64,000 nucleotides of DNA, taken from the NCBI GenBank assembly GCA_017354895.1, contig CP071494.1, positions 372,001-436,000 of the forward strand, read 5' to 3'. Made by a program: the position numbers and the translations under genes. This document shows, in pieces, positions 1-11,593 of this stretch. The stretch comes from Podospora comata (taxonomy: Eukaryota > Ascomycota > Sordariomycetes > Sordariales > Podosporaceae). Each line of letters opens with the position of its first letter. Positions within the stretch are counted from its first letter, which is position 1. Under the pieces are notes generated by a model that worked only from the letters and a program-made list of their open reading frames with translations, was not told where the DNA came from and searched no databases.

Positions 1-215
1 CCTGTAAGACGTGCCGTTCCCCCAATACCGAGCTCTCCAAGGGCGAGAATCGCCTTTAGTATGTTTTCCTGCCCCTGCCGTTCATGCGAGTGGCAGTGCA
101 CTAACAACCTCTCAGCTTCATTACCTGCAACTCTTGCGGCTCTCGTCGTTCCGTCCAGGCTATCAAGACTGGTTTCTCGGCCCAGGTTGGCAAGAGAAGA
201 AAGAACAAGGCCTAA
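1..215 (+). CDS. SUI3: Translation initiation factor eIF2 beta subunit, C-terminal end (partial)
   Basis: This is the last part of eIF2-beta, the subunit of the eIF2 GTPase complex that contacts eIF5 and eIF2B and helps start-codon selection in the cytosol. The window opens inside an exon encoding [18 protein letters not shown]. An intron with GTATGT donor, CTAAC branch site (101-105) and CAG acceptor runs 59-115. The second exon gives [21 protein letters not shown] and ends in a basic tail, [10 protein letters not shown], with stop 213-215. Four cysteines in two CxxC pairs (CKTC and CNSC) form the C4 zinc ribbon of the eIF2-beta/eIF5 family, and the GSRRSV-x-AIKTGF ending is typical of eIF2-beta. 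The start and the domains that bind eIF2-gamma lie outside the window. The identification is firm. Confidence 0.93.
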
Positions 216-1789
216 ACGCCATGATTTCTTCGTACAGCATCGGCTTTTGCTTCGGTCGTTTTTTGGGTCGGGATTCATAAAAGCAACAACGGCGGGGTTT
301 TTTCCTTTCAATGGGTATTCGTATTGCTCGGTAGAGGGAAGCTTTCGGCAGCGCTGTTTCTGGTCGATAGATGCTCTTGTTGCTGGTGTTGTTCGACGCT
401 ATTCAACGTTTGTTGGAGGTAGACTAGTCGACCAAAAACTTCCCCACACCCATACCTCTTTCTTGCCTTGTGGATATGACGGTTGACGATGGGTATAAGG
501 GGATGGGAATGACGATCATGACGACGAACATAAAGACGGGGGAGATGGGGCAAACGGATGACATGCATTCGAATGGTTAGAGGGCAAGGTTGGGTGGTTC
601 ATTCGGACGCAACTGGTCTAGCATCTTTGTCAACCTAGAATGTGCGTTAATCTAATGCTGAATATAACGAAGCGAACGGAATATTGAGAGAAGTGGTGCC
701 TGAGTTGATGGTGTCTTGGTGATGATTCTTGATGAAGCTGCGGGTGGCAGTCTTCTCTGTGTCACCCTTCGAACAGGTGGAAAAAGAAGTGAACGAAAGG
801 GGAGAGACGAGAACCTCGAGGAGGGGAGGAAAGACGACGGTTTTGATTGTGTGGTTGTTCTCAATATGTGAGTCATTCTATTGATCTATCTACCCATGCC
901 CTCCCCACTACACTCGGCAACAATGGCGACGCGAAGACAATAAGATGAATGCATTGACCTTCTCTCAGCGAGTAAACAATGGGGATCTCTGCCGGCTACG
1001 TCGTCACTGTCTCCTCGTCTTTGAACGCACGCTGCGCAGAGAGTACCAGCCACATTACAAATGGTATATACATAGTTCACCCAACACAGGCTCTTACGGT
1101 CAATACAGCTGGCATCCTTGGCTCTCTCTCTTTCTCTCTCTCTCTTCCGCCTTTATACGCATACAGGACCAGACGGCTTTACTCTGCTCAGTGATCAAAT
1201 CACGGATTTTGTCATCAATTTCTTCAGGCATGTATCAAGGCAGGACATGAAAAATCGCGTAGAATAGATAGGTATAGGGTAAAAGTGTAAAACAAGGGAG
1301 TAAAAAGGAAAAAAAGAAAATAAAACAAGGAAAACAAGAGGTTCCCCTTCTTTCTCAGACCAGAGGGGCAACAGTACAGGCACAATGGTAACGAGACGAC
1401 GGGAAGAGAGACAGGCGGAGCAGGATCAAGAGTTTTTGAACGAATCATGCTTGTTGTTCGTGTGTTGTGTGCGGGTGTTGTTGAAGAGGGGGAGATGATG
1501 ACGAGTGTTATGTCTTGCTTTCCACAAAAAAGATTCCTTGAAATCCCTTTCAACCCATTCTTCCCCACCCAAGACCCCAAGTCCAGTTCAGCCAACTGGC
1601 TCCCGGCTTTTACCTCCCCAGACCCTCCCCCAGACCCTCCACCAGACCCTCTCCATTTCACCCCTTTACACGTATTCCACAACCCCTCTCCCCCCTCCCA
1701 CAACAGTTCCCGCCGATACGCTAACAGAAAAAGCCATACAGACATGCTCGAGATGCCATCCTCCAGAGACTACCCCTCTGACCCTATAC
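216..1789. other. Convergent intergenic region, eIF2-beta 3' side and PTC2 3' side
   Basis: This stretch holds the 3' flanks of two convergent genes. Its ORFs are short and overlap on both strands. They are made of low-complexity tracts, such as a CT-rich run near 1121-1146 and a CCAGACCCT-type run near 1615-1650. No RNA gene or element is recognisable. Confidence 0.5.
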
Positions 1790-3981
1790 TTAAGCGTCCT
1801 TCTTCATCTCCGCCTCGCCGCTAGGTTTCCCCGCAGCCTCTGACGTTGGCTCGGGCTTCTTCTCCTGCTCCTTCCCGGCAGCAGCTTCGCCGCCCTCGAC
1901 TGACGACGCTTTGGACGCCTGGCTTGCGAGATCCTTATCCTCCTCCGAGTTGTCAAACATCTCAGTGTCGTCTGAGTCGGTCAGCACCTCGGTCCCATCG
2001 CCCAGGAAGATGATGCGGCCCTTGTAACCACCGATGCCGAAGCTTCTGCCAGCGCCACCACCTTGCTTGTTCTCTTCGACATCATACCCGCTGTCACTAT
2101 CATCAAAGTTGTGATGCACGCCGGGGCCACGGAACTCAGCTAAAATGTGTGAAAAAGCCATGTATTAGTAATGATGTTTTGGTAGAAAAAGTGTGCGGTA
2201 GACCAGTGTCAAGAGCGCGCTCGGTTCCGAAAAGTATGATGATCCATATGAAAAGGGAGACGAGAAGGAGAAAGATACAGGATATGGGGGCAGGTGGTGG
2301 TCTTGATGTAGGCGGAGGAAAACAACCAGAGCGTGCGCGTTTAAGAAGACGGCGAAGATTCCCTACCATATTCGGGCGGGGCACAAGGACCGTCTCCGTT
2401 GGCAACCCGCCGGGCAATCTCCTCATACCACTCTTCCTTGGTCCGTCCCCTGAGGAAAGCGACAATGATCATGGTCATGTTGTCGCAGCCGACGCCTCCC
2501 GTCTCCGAGTTGGAGGCCAGGCAGTTGTCCATCATGTTCTCGCAGATTTTGTCCAAATCCTGCTTGGCAGCGATTCCACGCCTGACGAATTCGACAACGG
2601 CTTGGGAAGACTGGCAATCCCAGATGCCTTGTAAATGGACAAGGTCAGCGAACAGTCCAAGAAACAGGGGATAGAGGGGGAAACTGTACCGTCACAAGCA
2701 AGCACGAGGAACTCATCGTCGTCGCCCAGGTCATGAACCACAACGTCCGGATAAGCTGTCACGATTTGTTGTTCTGGCGCGAGCTCGGCGCTCTTCTTGA
2801 ATTCGAAATCACCAATGGCTCTTGACAGGGCCAGGTTCCCGTTGACACGGCCAAAGTCGACAAAGCCACCTGCAGCCGTAATTCGCGCCTTTTCGCCTAC
2901 ACATCCGCAACAAAATCACCCAGTTAGCGGACAGGCGCGGCTAGAGAAGAGTGAAAGCTATGTTTTCGGCGCACCTTCGTTCTGTGGTTTGTGGTCAAAA
3001 GAAAGGGGCTTCGCCCGGCCCTTTACGCCCAAGACGCCTCTCGAGTCACCAGCGTTCGCCTACCGCGGAGAGGCAAAGTCAGCATCAGTGGGCCAAAGTG
3101 GGGGTGCACAATGAGGGGAATTCTCCTCAGCAGCACGGGGTCAAACATACAACATAGATCTTGTCTTCCGTAATCAGGCCCACGCAGGCAGTGCAGCCGG
3201 ACACTTCCTCCTCGTATTTGGGATCTGTTCAGGAGGCAGCAACAGGTTAGCGAACTCGTTCCAGAAAGGGCGCCATTTTCTGAGTGATTTGGGGATGTTG
3301 AATCACATAGCCTTCCTCCCCTAGCAAATCTGGACCGTCCAGAACCCCCCGTTTTGTGAGAATAAGGAGACCAGGCTGGCATCATACCGTTGAGAATAGC
3401 TCTGTCGGTCGCCAAAAAGCCATCCTTGAGAGCCTGTTCGTAGTTGCCGGCTTTAAATGTATCCTGCTTCGCAATAATGTTGTGAATGTTGTCGCCCGCA
3501 AACAGCGCTACCTTGTCGCCGCCGTGGCCATCAAAGACGCCAAAGAAGGAGAGTTTCGAACTGTGGTCCTTGGCAGCCTTAGTGCCAGCGAGCAGGTCGA
3601 GTACAGTCGTGTGAGAGTCCTCCATGCTGATGCGCCAGCCCTGCATGGCCGACACGCCATAGAGTAGTCGTTCGTCTCCGCCATTCTCTGAAGCCTATAG
3701 GCATTATCCCTGCCGCGTTAGCCTCTGTTTTTGTATCCAGCGCGAGCAGCTGGAAGACGATATTGGCAAGGAAGGGAGTCATGGGCACGGGCATGTGAGC
3801 ACCATGATCGGCCCCTGGCCTGGGGAGGAGAGCTTGAGGCAGAGAGGGGCAGACGAGCAAAGTGTGTGCGCGCCCGCGATGGCCAGGATGGCAGCATGGA
3901 CGGCCAAGGGCTGCGACAACCACCTCTTCAGGAAAAGGCACATACCTTCTCGACAACAGGCTCAGAAAGTGTCTGGCCCAT
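1790..3981 (-). CDS. PTC2: PP2C-type Ser/Thr protein phosphatase, Ptc2/Ptc3 family
   Basis: A metal-dependent (Mg/Mn) protein phosphatase. In yeast Ptc2/Ptc3 switch off HOG MAPK and DNA-damage checkpoint kinases. Seven exons: 3946-3981, 3388-3694, 3151-3224, 2975-3059, 2690-2896, 2367-2627, 1790-2139; all phases match and give 439 residues. The start [12 protein letters not shown] is the family's usual N-terminus, with a potential myristoylation glycine at 2. The metal-site residues are visible: E37/D38 in SMEDSHT, D67/G68 in FGVFDGHGG, then [30 protein letters not shown] and [11 protein letters not shown]. The last exon is an acidic, Ser/Glu-rich tail of about 115 residues after the catalytic domain, as in fungal Ptc2. 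The fourth intron uses a weak GTGCGC donor (2974 downward) but is needed to keep the frame. The family call is firm; Ptc2 versus Ptc3 cannot be resolved. Confidence 0.94.
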
Positions 3982-5401
3982 GATGATGCGGTGGTGATAT
4001 GGAATTCGGCAGCAGCGCGGCTACCGGTGGTCGGTGGGGGGAGGGGTTTTGGTCGGCGAGATTGGGCAGAAGGGTGAAGGGGGAAGGGAGGGCAGGCGAC
4101 ACAGTCAGTTTAACGACAAGTCGATTTTGGGTCGGACCGAGCTCGTGGGGTGGGCGATGCCGATACCGATGACGTTGATGTCGGAGATGGGAATCAAGAA
4201 AAAAAAGGGAGCCGCGAGAAAAGACGTCGGTGAGGTGGTGTAATGCGGTATCCCGTAGTCGCCAGGCGCTTCGTGTTATTTTTTTTTCCGTTAGGTGTTC
4301 AGGTCAGGTCAGGTCCCTTTCTTTGGCACAGTCCCAGGTCGCTGGGCGGGTTTGACGGGTTTGCGTCCTGCTGGGTGGCGCACGGAGCAAATTTGTGGTG
4401 GAGCGGGGTTGTTGTTGGGCGGGAGCCGGCCGTGCCTGGAAGAGACAGCAGCAGAGAGACGTCTATCTTTTGTGGTGTGGCAATTGTGCAACAGCTAGGC
4501 GGCTAGCTGATAATGACAAGCAGAGTAGAGAGACTACACTATCTTCCATATGTCATCAACAATCTGGACTACACAGACCACGAGTAGAGACAAGTGCGAG
4601 ATTAAACACTACATACAAGAGAGAGGCGTCTCAGAAACAAAGGACAAGGATCTGCTGCACCCAGACACATGGGCACATCCACTTCCGGATAACAACCTTG
4701 TCACCACTCGCAAGGCAGAAAGCTGTGATGCTATTCAGACTGCCTGCCCTCCCTGGCCAAAGGATGTCGCGTGTGGGGTAGCTCTTTCTATCAGTCACAG
4801 CCTTGACAGCTCTACCCAGACAGTCATAGGTAGATAGGTGTAGTTAAGGTGCCTGGAACATCCATCTCATGAGCACGCCTTGAGATATCAGGTCAACCAC
4901 CTCAGCCCTCACTCAGCTCATCATCATGCGAAACGCAAGAGAAGGTCGTTCCTGAGTCGACGGCTGACGGTCTGGCCTCTCTCCAGTCACGCTTGCAGTG
5001 GACTCCTGCCGATACCAGACCTCACAGTGCGCAAAAAAAAGACTGCGGGGCAATGAGGAGACCGTGGGCTGCTAAAAAGGGAACCCGGGGTTGGGGGACT
5101 CTCCACTGTGCCAATTCCTACCCCTGCGGCTGCCTGGAGTGCCCTGCCTGATCCGTCCGCACTTTCTGTTAAGGCTCAGGAGCACAAGATTTCAGCGTCA
5201 CGAGAGGCTGCGTATTTTACCGTATTGACTTCCTTGGCGTTTTACACCCATGACGACATTTTGTGTGCTTTGAGCAAGAGTTTTAAAGCACATACTGTGT
5301 AACATCCCCCATCATTTGGATCTTTGAGGTCAAAGAAGAGTTCAATTCTGGGTATTTGGCTAGGTAAACGAAAAACCAAAGATATTAGATAGATATTCCA
5401 A
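3982..5401. other. Intergenic region upstream of PTC2 and downstream of the Axl2-like gene
   Basis: This 1.4 kb probably contains the PTC2 promoter and 5' UTR and the AXL2 3' UTR. Short overlapping ORFs on both strands show no protein-like composition. I see no RNA gene or repeat. Confidence 0.5.
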
Positions 5402-8392
5402 TCAAATATACACCGCAAAGTCTGACTCCTCCCCCCTACTCTTGCCCGACATTAACGATACCCCTTTCGACTCACTACGCCCAGGCAGTCCAGACTGGTC
5501 CCGTTGGAATCCTCTCTTGTAACCTACTGCAGCACTTATGTTGGACGGCTGTGTCCTCGATGACGTCGGCTGCTGCTCCCGTTTCTCATTTCCAGCAGGA
5601 GTGGAAGCGTCTCCTGGTCCTATCGACACGGGCGACGGCGAGTCGATCCCGGCATCCCAGTCTTTGATAAATGGTGAGTCTTGCAACACGGCCCAGTTAG
5701 ACGGTGTGCCCATATCCTTCTTGGCCGTTTCCCTCTGTGACGTGTCCATTCTCACGACTGTCTCATCCACCCACTCGTCGTTTGTATTTGTAGAAATTGA
5801 TTGCCATGTGGCCGACGGGTGGAAAGGTGAGTTCTTGACCAGATCATCATAGGAGAGACCCAGGAAGTCGTCGGGTGACTCTCGCCAGTCGGGTAGAGGG
5901 GGTAGAGAGATGTCTTCTTGAGAGGCGACGCTTGGAGCACCCCCAGGGGTTGTTGGCGGCGCATTCATGGGAATACTCATCCCACTCTGGCCTTGGCTGA
6001 GGATCATGCCTTCCAGACTCGCATCGGTAGGCCCCCTCCTGGTTACTGGCCGAGCCAGTGGAACTGCCCCAAGGAGCCTTGCACGAGGAGGCGGTGTTAT
6101 CTCAGGCGCCATCCCCGCATCGGCATACCCTAGGCCGATAGACTGCCCTGTTCTCTTGTAGGCAAATGTATCGACCGTCGACGTACTCGGTTGCTTGCTA
6201 TGTGTCTTTGAGCCCCAGCGGAGCTTGGAGCTGCGGCTCCTCGAGTTGTTTCCCCTGAACCACGGCCACATGAATCTCCTCGCGATTTCCGGCGGTCCGT
6301 AATGTGCCAGTCTCGATTCTGCTCGAAGCGGGAATGTCTCCGGGTCGGATCCTGCCGAGGAAGAACGGGACCGAGGACTTGCCATCGCATGAGGTTGATA
6401 TGGCGAGTTTGGAGAGTCATCGTACCTCGACCTGGGCGTCCCTTGAACGCTGGGAATGGTGATCTCAATCCCGTCCCGGAAAGACCCTGTTGTCTTGTTC
6501 CCAAGCAGCCCGGCTGTACGTGCATCCATCTCGCCCGCCTCGTCGTTAACACTTCTCTCGGAAATAGACGCCAGAGAGCTCCCGAGCCGCATGGCACCAA
6601 AACTTCCGCCCCCTAAGAAAGGTATCCGTCCGCCACGGGCACCCCCGTGCTTGGACCGGACGCTCGGGGGGAGTAACTTGACGGTAGCCAGGGATGTAGG
6701 CGCGCTCCCCTTGGTCAAAAACGAGCTGCGTGACTCGACGTACATCTTCTTTTCTGGCGTACACACATCGCCGACAGTGAAGCTTCTGTCAAAGTTGTGA
6801 CTGATATCGGGGAGAGATGGCGCGGTGTTGGGTCCATTAGACGTGATCACAAAAGACCCCGGTAGAGGCCCTGAGATATCGCGAGTGGTAAGCCGTGGCC
6901 TTTGCTTCGCTTTTTGTCTTCGGTAGCACCAGAACACGGCGAATGCCACGACAAAAGCGGATAAAATTGTTGGCAAAAGTATCCCCAACAACGCCACATT
7001 GACCTTCCCGCTTGGAGCAGCATCTCCCCCGACTGGGAGGACACCGCCGAGAGGCGTTGAATCTGCATCTGAGGGCGTATCGGAGTTAGGTGTAGAGTGT
7101 GCTGCCGCTCGAATGAGTAGTTTCATGGACACCTTGTCAGACTTGTTGGATGATCTCGATTGCACCGAGACCTCCAGCGCAGCAATGGTGTCTTTGGAGA
7201 CAGAGGGAGGGTGTCCAGACAGGGTCTTTCGGCCGGCGTCGAACCGGATCCAGGATGCTGAGTCGCCCTGCGAAACTGAAATCTCGATGTCGTCTGGATT
7301 GACCAGATGGGGCCGGAAATCAAAGGAAAAATGTTGGCCAGGGGTGGCTGTCAAGATCGGTAAACTTCCTTTGAAGACACCAGTCGCCTTCGTGGCTTGG
7401 CTTTCCACGTCCACCAGCATGGTGATGTTGAGAGTATCGGAGAAATTGTCCTGGAATGTTATGGTGAAATTGGTCGATGTGGACTTTTCCGTAGGGGTGC
7501 CCGTAATATCCCAGCTGTCTTTGTTGACAGACAGCCAAGCAGGCATGTCGGAACTTGTGTTGAGTGTGACCTCGCCAGTGCTGGGTGGCTTCCCGTCGAG
7601 TTTGACGATATCCTTCAGCTTGGTGTAAGATACAGGTTTCCCCGGGACGGCAGTCAAGATGATGGTCGTTTCCTCTGCAGAGATTTGATGAACTCCCACC
7701 ACGAGATCGAATTGCAACGCGGCACCTGCGAAACCTGCCACATCGCTAGCAACCAAGTGGAAAGCGAAGCGCTGTGGCGGTTGTATCAAAGAGTCAAGTG
7801 GAGGCGTTCGTCCAGAGAAGGACAGTTTGTCTGGATCGAATGAAACCCAGGCCGGGAGTGGTGTATTGTCAGCCATAACAGCGTAGTAGCCTAGGCGATT
7901 GTTCGAGACACTTGTAAACGTCTTCTGGTTCAAGGCGAAGGAGAATGGCGCGTCTGGGCTAGACAGAATCGAGTATGGGCTGGAAAATATTCCAAAGTTT
8001 GGTATTTGTTGCTCCAGAGGGATCTCGACATTAGGTCCTTGATTTCTTGACACAACAAGCGTAGCTTCATGTGTTGTTGAGCCGGTCTGGTCTGTTGCCA
8101 CCAAGTTTACTGGAACTCCCACCACCTCGCCCGGGGCGACATCTCCTTCACCTGGCGTGCCAAAAAGACGCCGGTTGCTGCTGTCGATTGAGAGCCATCG
8201 GGGGGCATTGCCAAGCGTGTACGTGAGGGGGAAGCTCGAGGTGAAGGTCGAGGGCGAGAAGACAAGCGCGAAGGGCTGGCCGATCCGAGCAACCGGGGGC
8301 ACCTGCGAGTTGATGGGGAAGGAGACGGTAGGGACGGCCGCTACGAGGTCTGCGAGGAGTATTGATATCCAGGCCGCAAGCTGAGGCCTCAT
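5402..8392 (-). CDS. AXL2: Axl2-like cadherin-fold transmembrane protein
   Basis: A single-exon gene for a type I membrane protein of 996 residues. The start MRPQLAAW at 8392 is preferred over an in-frame ATG 29 codons upstream because it directly opens a signal peptide (about 1-20, ending near LVAAVP). The ectodomain has repeated dystroglycan-type cadherin-like (CADG) units, recognisable by paired blocks such as APRWLSIDSSNRRLFGTP, LPAWVSFDPDKLSFSGRTP, MPAWLSVNKDSWDITGTP and SASWIRFDAGRKTLSGHPP. One membrane helix lies at about 464-490 (VALLGILLPTILSAFVVAFAVFW) followed by basic YRRQKAKQRPR. The roughly 500-residue cytoplasmic tail is Ser/Pro-rich and looks disordered. In yeast Axl2 marks axial bud sites and interacts with septins; in filamentous fungi homologues act in conidiation and septation. 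Orthology is likely from architecture, but specific function is inferred. Confidence 0.85.
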   Translation of the reverse strand: MRPQLAAWISILLADLVAAVPTVSFPINSQVPPVARIGQPFALVFSPSTFTSSFPLTYTLGNAPRWLSIDSSNRRLFGTPGEGDVAPGEVVGVPVNLVATDQTGSTTHEATLVVSRNQGPNVEIPLEQQIPNFGIFSSPYSILSSPDAPFSFALNQKTFTSVSNNRLGYYAVMADNTPLPAWVSFDPDKLSFSGRTPPLDSLIQPPQRFAFHLVASDVAGFAGAALQFDLVVGVHQISAEETTIILTAVPGKPVSYTKLKDIVKLDGKPPSTGEVTLNTSSDMPAWLSVNKDSWDITGTPTEKSTSTNFTITFQDNFSDTLNITMLVDVESQATKATGVFKGSLPILTATPGQHFSFDFRPHLVNPDDIEISVSQGDSASWIRFDAGRKTLSGHPPSVSKDTIAALEVSVQSRSSNKSDKVSMKLLIRAAAHSTPNSDTPSDADSTPLGGVLPVGGDAAPSGKVNVALLGILLPTILSAFVVAFAVFWCYRRQKAKQRPRLTTRDISGPLPGSFVITSNGPNTAPSLPDISHNFDRSFTVGDVCTPEKKMYVESRSSFLTKGSAPTSLATVKLLPPSVRSKHGGARGGRIPFLGGGSFGAMRLGSSLASISERSVNDEAGEMDARTAGLLGNKTTGSFRDGIEITIPSVQGTPRSRYDDSPNSPYQPHAMASPRSRSSSAGSDPETFPLRAESRLAHYGPPEIARRFMWPWFRGNNSRSRSSKLRWGSKTHSKQPSTSTVDTFAYKRTGQSIGLGYADAGMAPEITPPPRARLLGAVPLARPVTRRGPTDASLEGMILSQGQSGMSIPMNAPPTTPGGAPSVASQEDISLPPLPDWRESPDDFLGLSYDDLVKNSPFHPSATWQSISTNTNDEWVDETVVRMDTSQRETAKKDMGTPSNWAVLQDSPFIKDWDAGIDSPSPVSIGPGDASTPAGNEKREQQPTSSRTQPSNISAAVGYKRGFQRDQSGLPGRSESKGVSLMSGKSRGEESDFAVYI

Positions 8393-9165
8393 AATGGCGA
8401 CGGCAGACAAGTTGCTGCTGCGGGTGAAAGTAATAGCAGCATGCAGGTGCGCTGAATACGTGGTGGTATAGACCAGCAAAGACCAGAAAAGACAGCAGTT
8501 GCAGAATGCCTAGATGCAAGAGAGAAAGGAAGTGTTGTTCATGTCGAAGAGGTGGTGGCTGTCATCTGGGACTTCAATCTTCAACTACGGAGGCCACCCC
8601 TTGTTTCACTGTGATGAGAATGAGAATTGCACTCGTTACTAGGGGGCGCAGTGAGCCTACAGACTGTCCCTAAATTCTTAAGAATGGATAGTGCTAGATT
8701 AAATTGAACAGAGGGGAATGTCGAGTCCATTTTGCTGGGCTGGACGTTGAAACAAGGGGTTGGATGATGGGAAAACATTCCAGCGTGGAGGTCTTCGCGA
8801 AGGCAGGGAGAGACAGGCGCGTGGTGAGGACTACTCGACGTGTACGTACGCGACGACCCGGGTATTGGCACCCTTAAAGATGAGATGAGGTTGAGAATGG
8901 GGTCTATGGCCGGGCAGGCAAGCCAGATTATCATCTTGATATCAGATAAGGAGAGATCGGCCGCCAAGCTTCGTGGATGTAGCGGGCCAGGGGACGTTGC
9001 TCGCGCAAAGTGGGCGGCGGTTGCAACCCAACCCCAACCATAAAAAAATGCCAAAAAAACGGCGCTGAGACCCCTTCTCCAACCCCGCCATAATTCACAT
9101 CACCAGCAAAATACACAAAAAACATCATTTTGATATTCGGCCTTTTCCGCACCAAGTCGCCCAGT
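8393..9165. promoter_or_regulatory. Divergent promoter region between AXL2-like and EFM6-like genes
   Basis: 773 bp separate two divergent start codons, so both promoters must lie here. No convincing TATA box or named operator is visible. Several short ORFs in it look accidental. Confidence 0.5.
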
Positions 9166-10090
9166 ATGAACGGCCGATCAAGGTCATCGTCGCCTGAAAT
9201 CTCACCGCTGGACTTTGGAGAGGATTTGGCTCCTCTGCCCGTCTACAAGGCCGCAGCCACCACGGCCCTGGACTTCTCAGGCCTCTTGGATGAGCCATTG
9301 AAGCTTCATGAGGATCTCTCTTCGGGTTGTGGAGGACAGCTTTGGCCTGCGGGGATGGTGCTCGCCAAACATATGCTGCACTATCATCGGGATAAGCTGC
9401 AGACCTCCAGAGTGTTTGTGCCCTCAGACGCTGCATGAAGATCTTTTTGATGCCGGGAAGTTTCCCAGCTTTGGGACGGTTATGAACTGACAGACATCTC
9501 CAACTTTTCCAGTCTCGAGCTCGGTGCTGGCGGCGGTATTGTCGGACTCACGATTGCAAAGGGCTGCAGGATAGACCAGCCCCTCTACATTACCGACATG
9601 ATAGACATGGAGCCTCTCATGCAGCACAACATTGCTCTGAACGAGCTGGACGACCGGGTCAGAGGCCGCATCCTCAACTGGTAAGTTCTAGCTGTGTGAC
9701 TCCCCGATTTTATTGCGTGACATTGTTGGGTAGCTGGCGGTTGGCTGCGTTGTTGTATGGGAGTTTTGTTCTGACGGCGAATGGGGACAACTCAGGGGCG
9801 AACCTCTCTCACAGGAAATTATCGACTTTAAGCCAGATACCATCCTCGCGGCCGACTGCGTCTACTTTGAGCCGGCCTTTCCCTTGCTTCTGCAGACGCT
9901 GAAAGATCTGCTGACGCTGAACCCTTCGGCCATCGTGTTTTTCTGTTTTAAGAAGAGACGGCGGGCTGATATGCAGTTCCTCAAGTCTGCCAGGAGAGCC
10001 TTTCGAGTGACTGAGCTCGAGGATGAAGACCGGCCCGTTTTCACCAGAGAGGGCTTGTTTCTGTATACCATCACAGCGAAATACGAATGA
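9166..10090 (+). CDS. EFM6: Protein-lysine N-methyltransferase, METTL21/Efm6-like
   Basis: A small seven-beta-strand SAM-dependent methyltransferase of 236 residues. Exons 9166-9413, 9513-9680 and 9796-10090. The first intron has a GTTTGT donor and a CTGAC branch 22 bases before its CAG; splicing joins TSRV to LELGAGGGIVGL, which restores motif I (SAM-binding glycine loop). Other family marks are GGQLWPAGMVLAKHML upstream of motif I, the acidic YITDMIDM at the end of strand 2, ILNW-GEPL, the post-II DTILAADCVYFEPAFPLLLQTL, and VFFCFKKRRRADMQFLK, which resembles yeast Efm6. Efm6 monomethylates a lysine of translation elongation factor eEF1A. An in-frame ATG 12 codons earlier (9130) is an alternative start. 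The family is firm; Efm6 rather than a sister METTL21-type enzyme is likely. Confidence 0.85.
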
Positions 10091-11593
10091 AAACTTTTAG
10101 ATGATTGGTTGCCATACTGTGTGCTGTCGAGTAGCCGCCGCCCTTGAGAGACAAACACGTATGCACTGGATTTGGAACGCCCCGCGGCTTCAGAGCGTCT
10201 CGGCCTCGACTCAAAATTACTAAGAAAAGAGACGGGAGTATCGGTACTTGCCATAGTTATTGCTAATGTTGACCATAGACGAGGCCCGGAGCAAAAACCA
10301 AGGTTCTCAACGGCGTGTTTCTAATTCCAAGTCGGGCTGGTAAAAAGCATGTCCCGAATGGATTATATTTCCCCACGGAGGTTTGCACTCAGCCGTGCCG
10401 TACCGAGCCACACCCAACTTTCGGAAGAACAGTTTCTCTCCTGTCCTGATACTTTGAAATCGAGATTCGCGACTTGGTCTGGCCCAAGTTGGGCGAAGTG
10501 TGCATAGTGAGAGTAAGAGAGTGAGACGGGAGAATCAGCGGCCCATCGGATGGGGTCGCCACCGCAGTGTTGTGATGCAAGAAAGAGGGGAAAGAGAGCA
10601 GAAAAAAAAATTCTTCTGCAGTCTGCAGTCAATCTCCCTCGAACTGGAGGTTGTCTGTTAGTCGATGATGAATATGAGTGGGACGTGGATGGCGACTCTT
10701 TGGCTCAAGCTGGAGGGGGTGGGGTAGATCGACGTGGCCTTCCTTCTCGGCGGCATCTGTGATTGGCTGCGGTGGTTTTCGCATTGGATGGCAGTTGGTT
10801 CGCTTCCCTGGAAAAGTCAGGGCTCCCGGGACTTGTCCCCGTGCCTTGCAGCATCCTGCAAGGAACAACACACTGGCGCCATTTTCTGTCAAGATTCGGA
10901 CGGCAGGGCTGTGCTAACATTTGCTGACCCCCCGCGACGATGTACCCGCCAAAGCCCTGTTAGCTCGGTACACCCGGCACCGCAGCGGCCACTAACAAGC
11001 AACGCGGTGCCAATCACTTATTACAAGGGGCGGCTTAACGGCCGCGTCTCCAATTTCGGTACCGTCCCATGCCTTCATGTTAGCAGAGAGACGAAGCGCG
11101 ATGCTGCCCAGAATGCATCGAATTTGGCGAGAGAAAAAATTCCACCAGGCCTGCGCCTCTCAGCTCCCCAGGTCCAGCGTGTTCCACCACAGTCAAGGTC
11201 CGGAACACCCCTGGCCCTGGTCCTTGCTGGTGCCCTCACTCGTTTCCCTCTCTTGGCCGCCCAAAACACTGGGATGGTTCATAAACCCCGGCATCTTCCC
11301 TTCCTCACATCTTCTCTCCTTCATCTCATCGTTCGCTGTCTGTTTCGACCCACCGACAACCACACATTCATTCCCTTCTTGACCAGGCTCAGTGAGCTCA
11401 CCTTCATTCATCAATAACCACCACAAGATACCGTCGACCAACGTCCTAGCTGACGTTCACTCAACCTTCTTTCATCATCTGGTACTCGATTCACAGCGGC
11501 ATTCACATTCCTTGCCCATAAGCGAAGCGGGATCCCGGAGACAGATCAACAAGACATTCAGCAACCGCGCGTTTCAACCACTCATTTATCATC
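10091..11593. other. Intergenic region; promoter and 5' leader of the secreted beta-barrel gene
   Basis: The 3' flank of the methyltransferase gene is followed by a pyrimidine-rich leader (about 11270-11590) typical of strongly expressed fungal genes. A 227-codon ORF crosses it but lacks protein-like composition and is not annotated. Confidence 0.5.

Noticed and set aside
1224-1824. Overlapping ORFs on both strands (173 and 125 codons)
   Set aside because: They arise from low-complexity CCAGACCCT-type runs in a convergent 3' region and have no homology-like features.
10734-11417. 227-codon plus-strand ORF upstream of the secreted beta-barrel gene
   Set aside because: It lies in the promoter and pyrimidine-rich leader of the next gene, has no domain or protein-like pattern, and is overlapped by open frames on the other strand.
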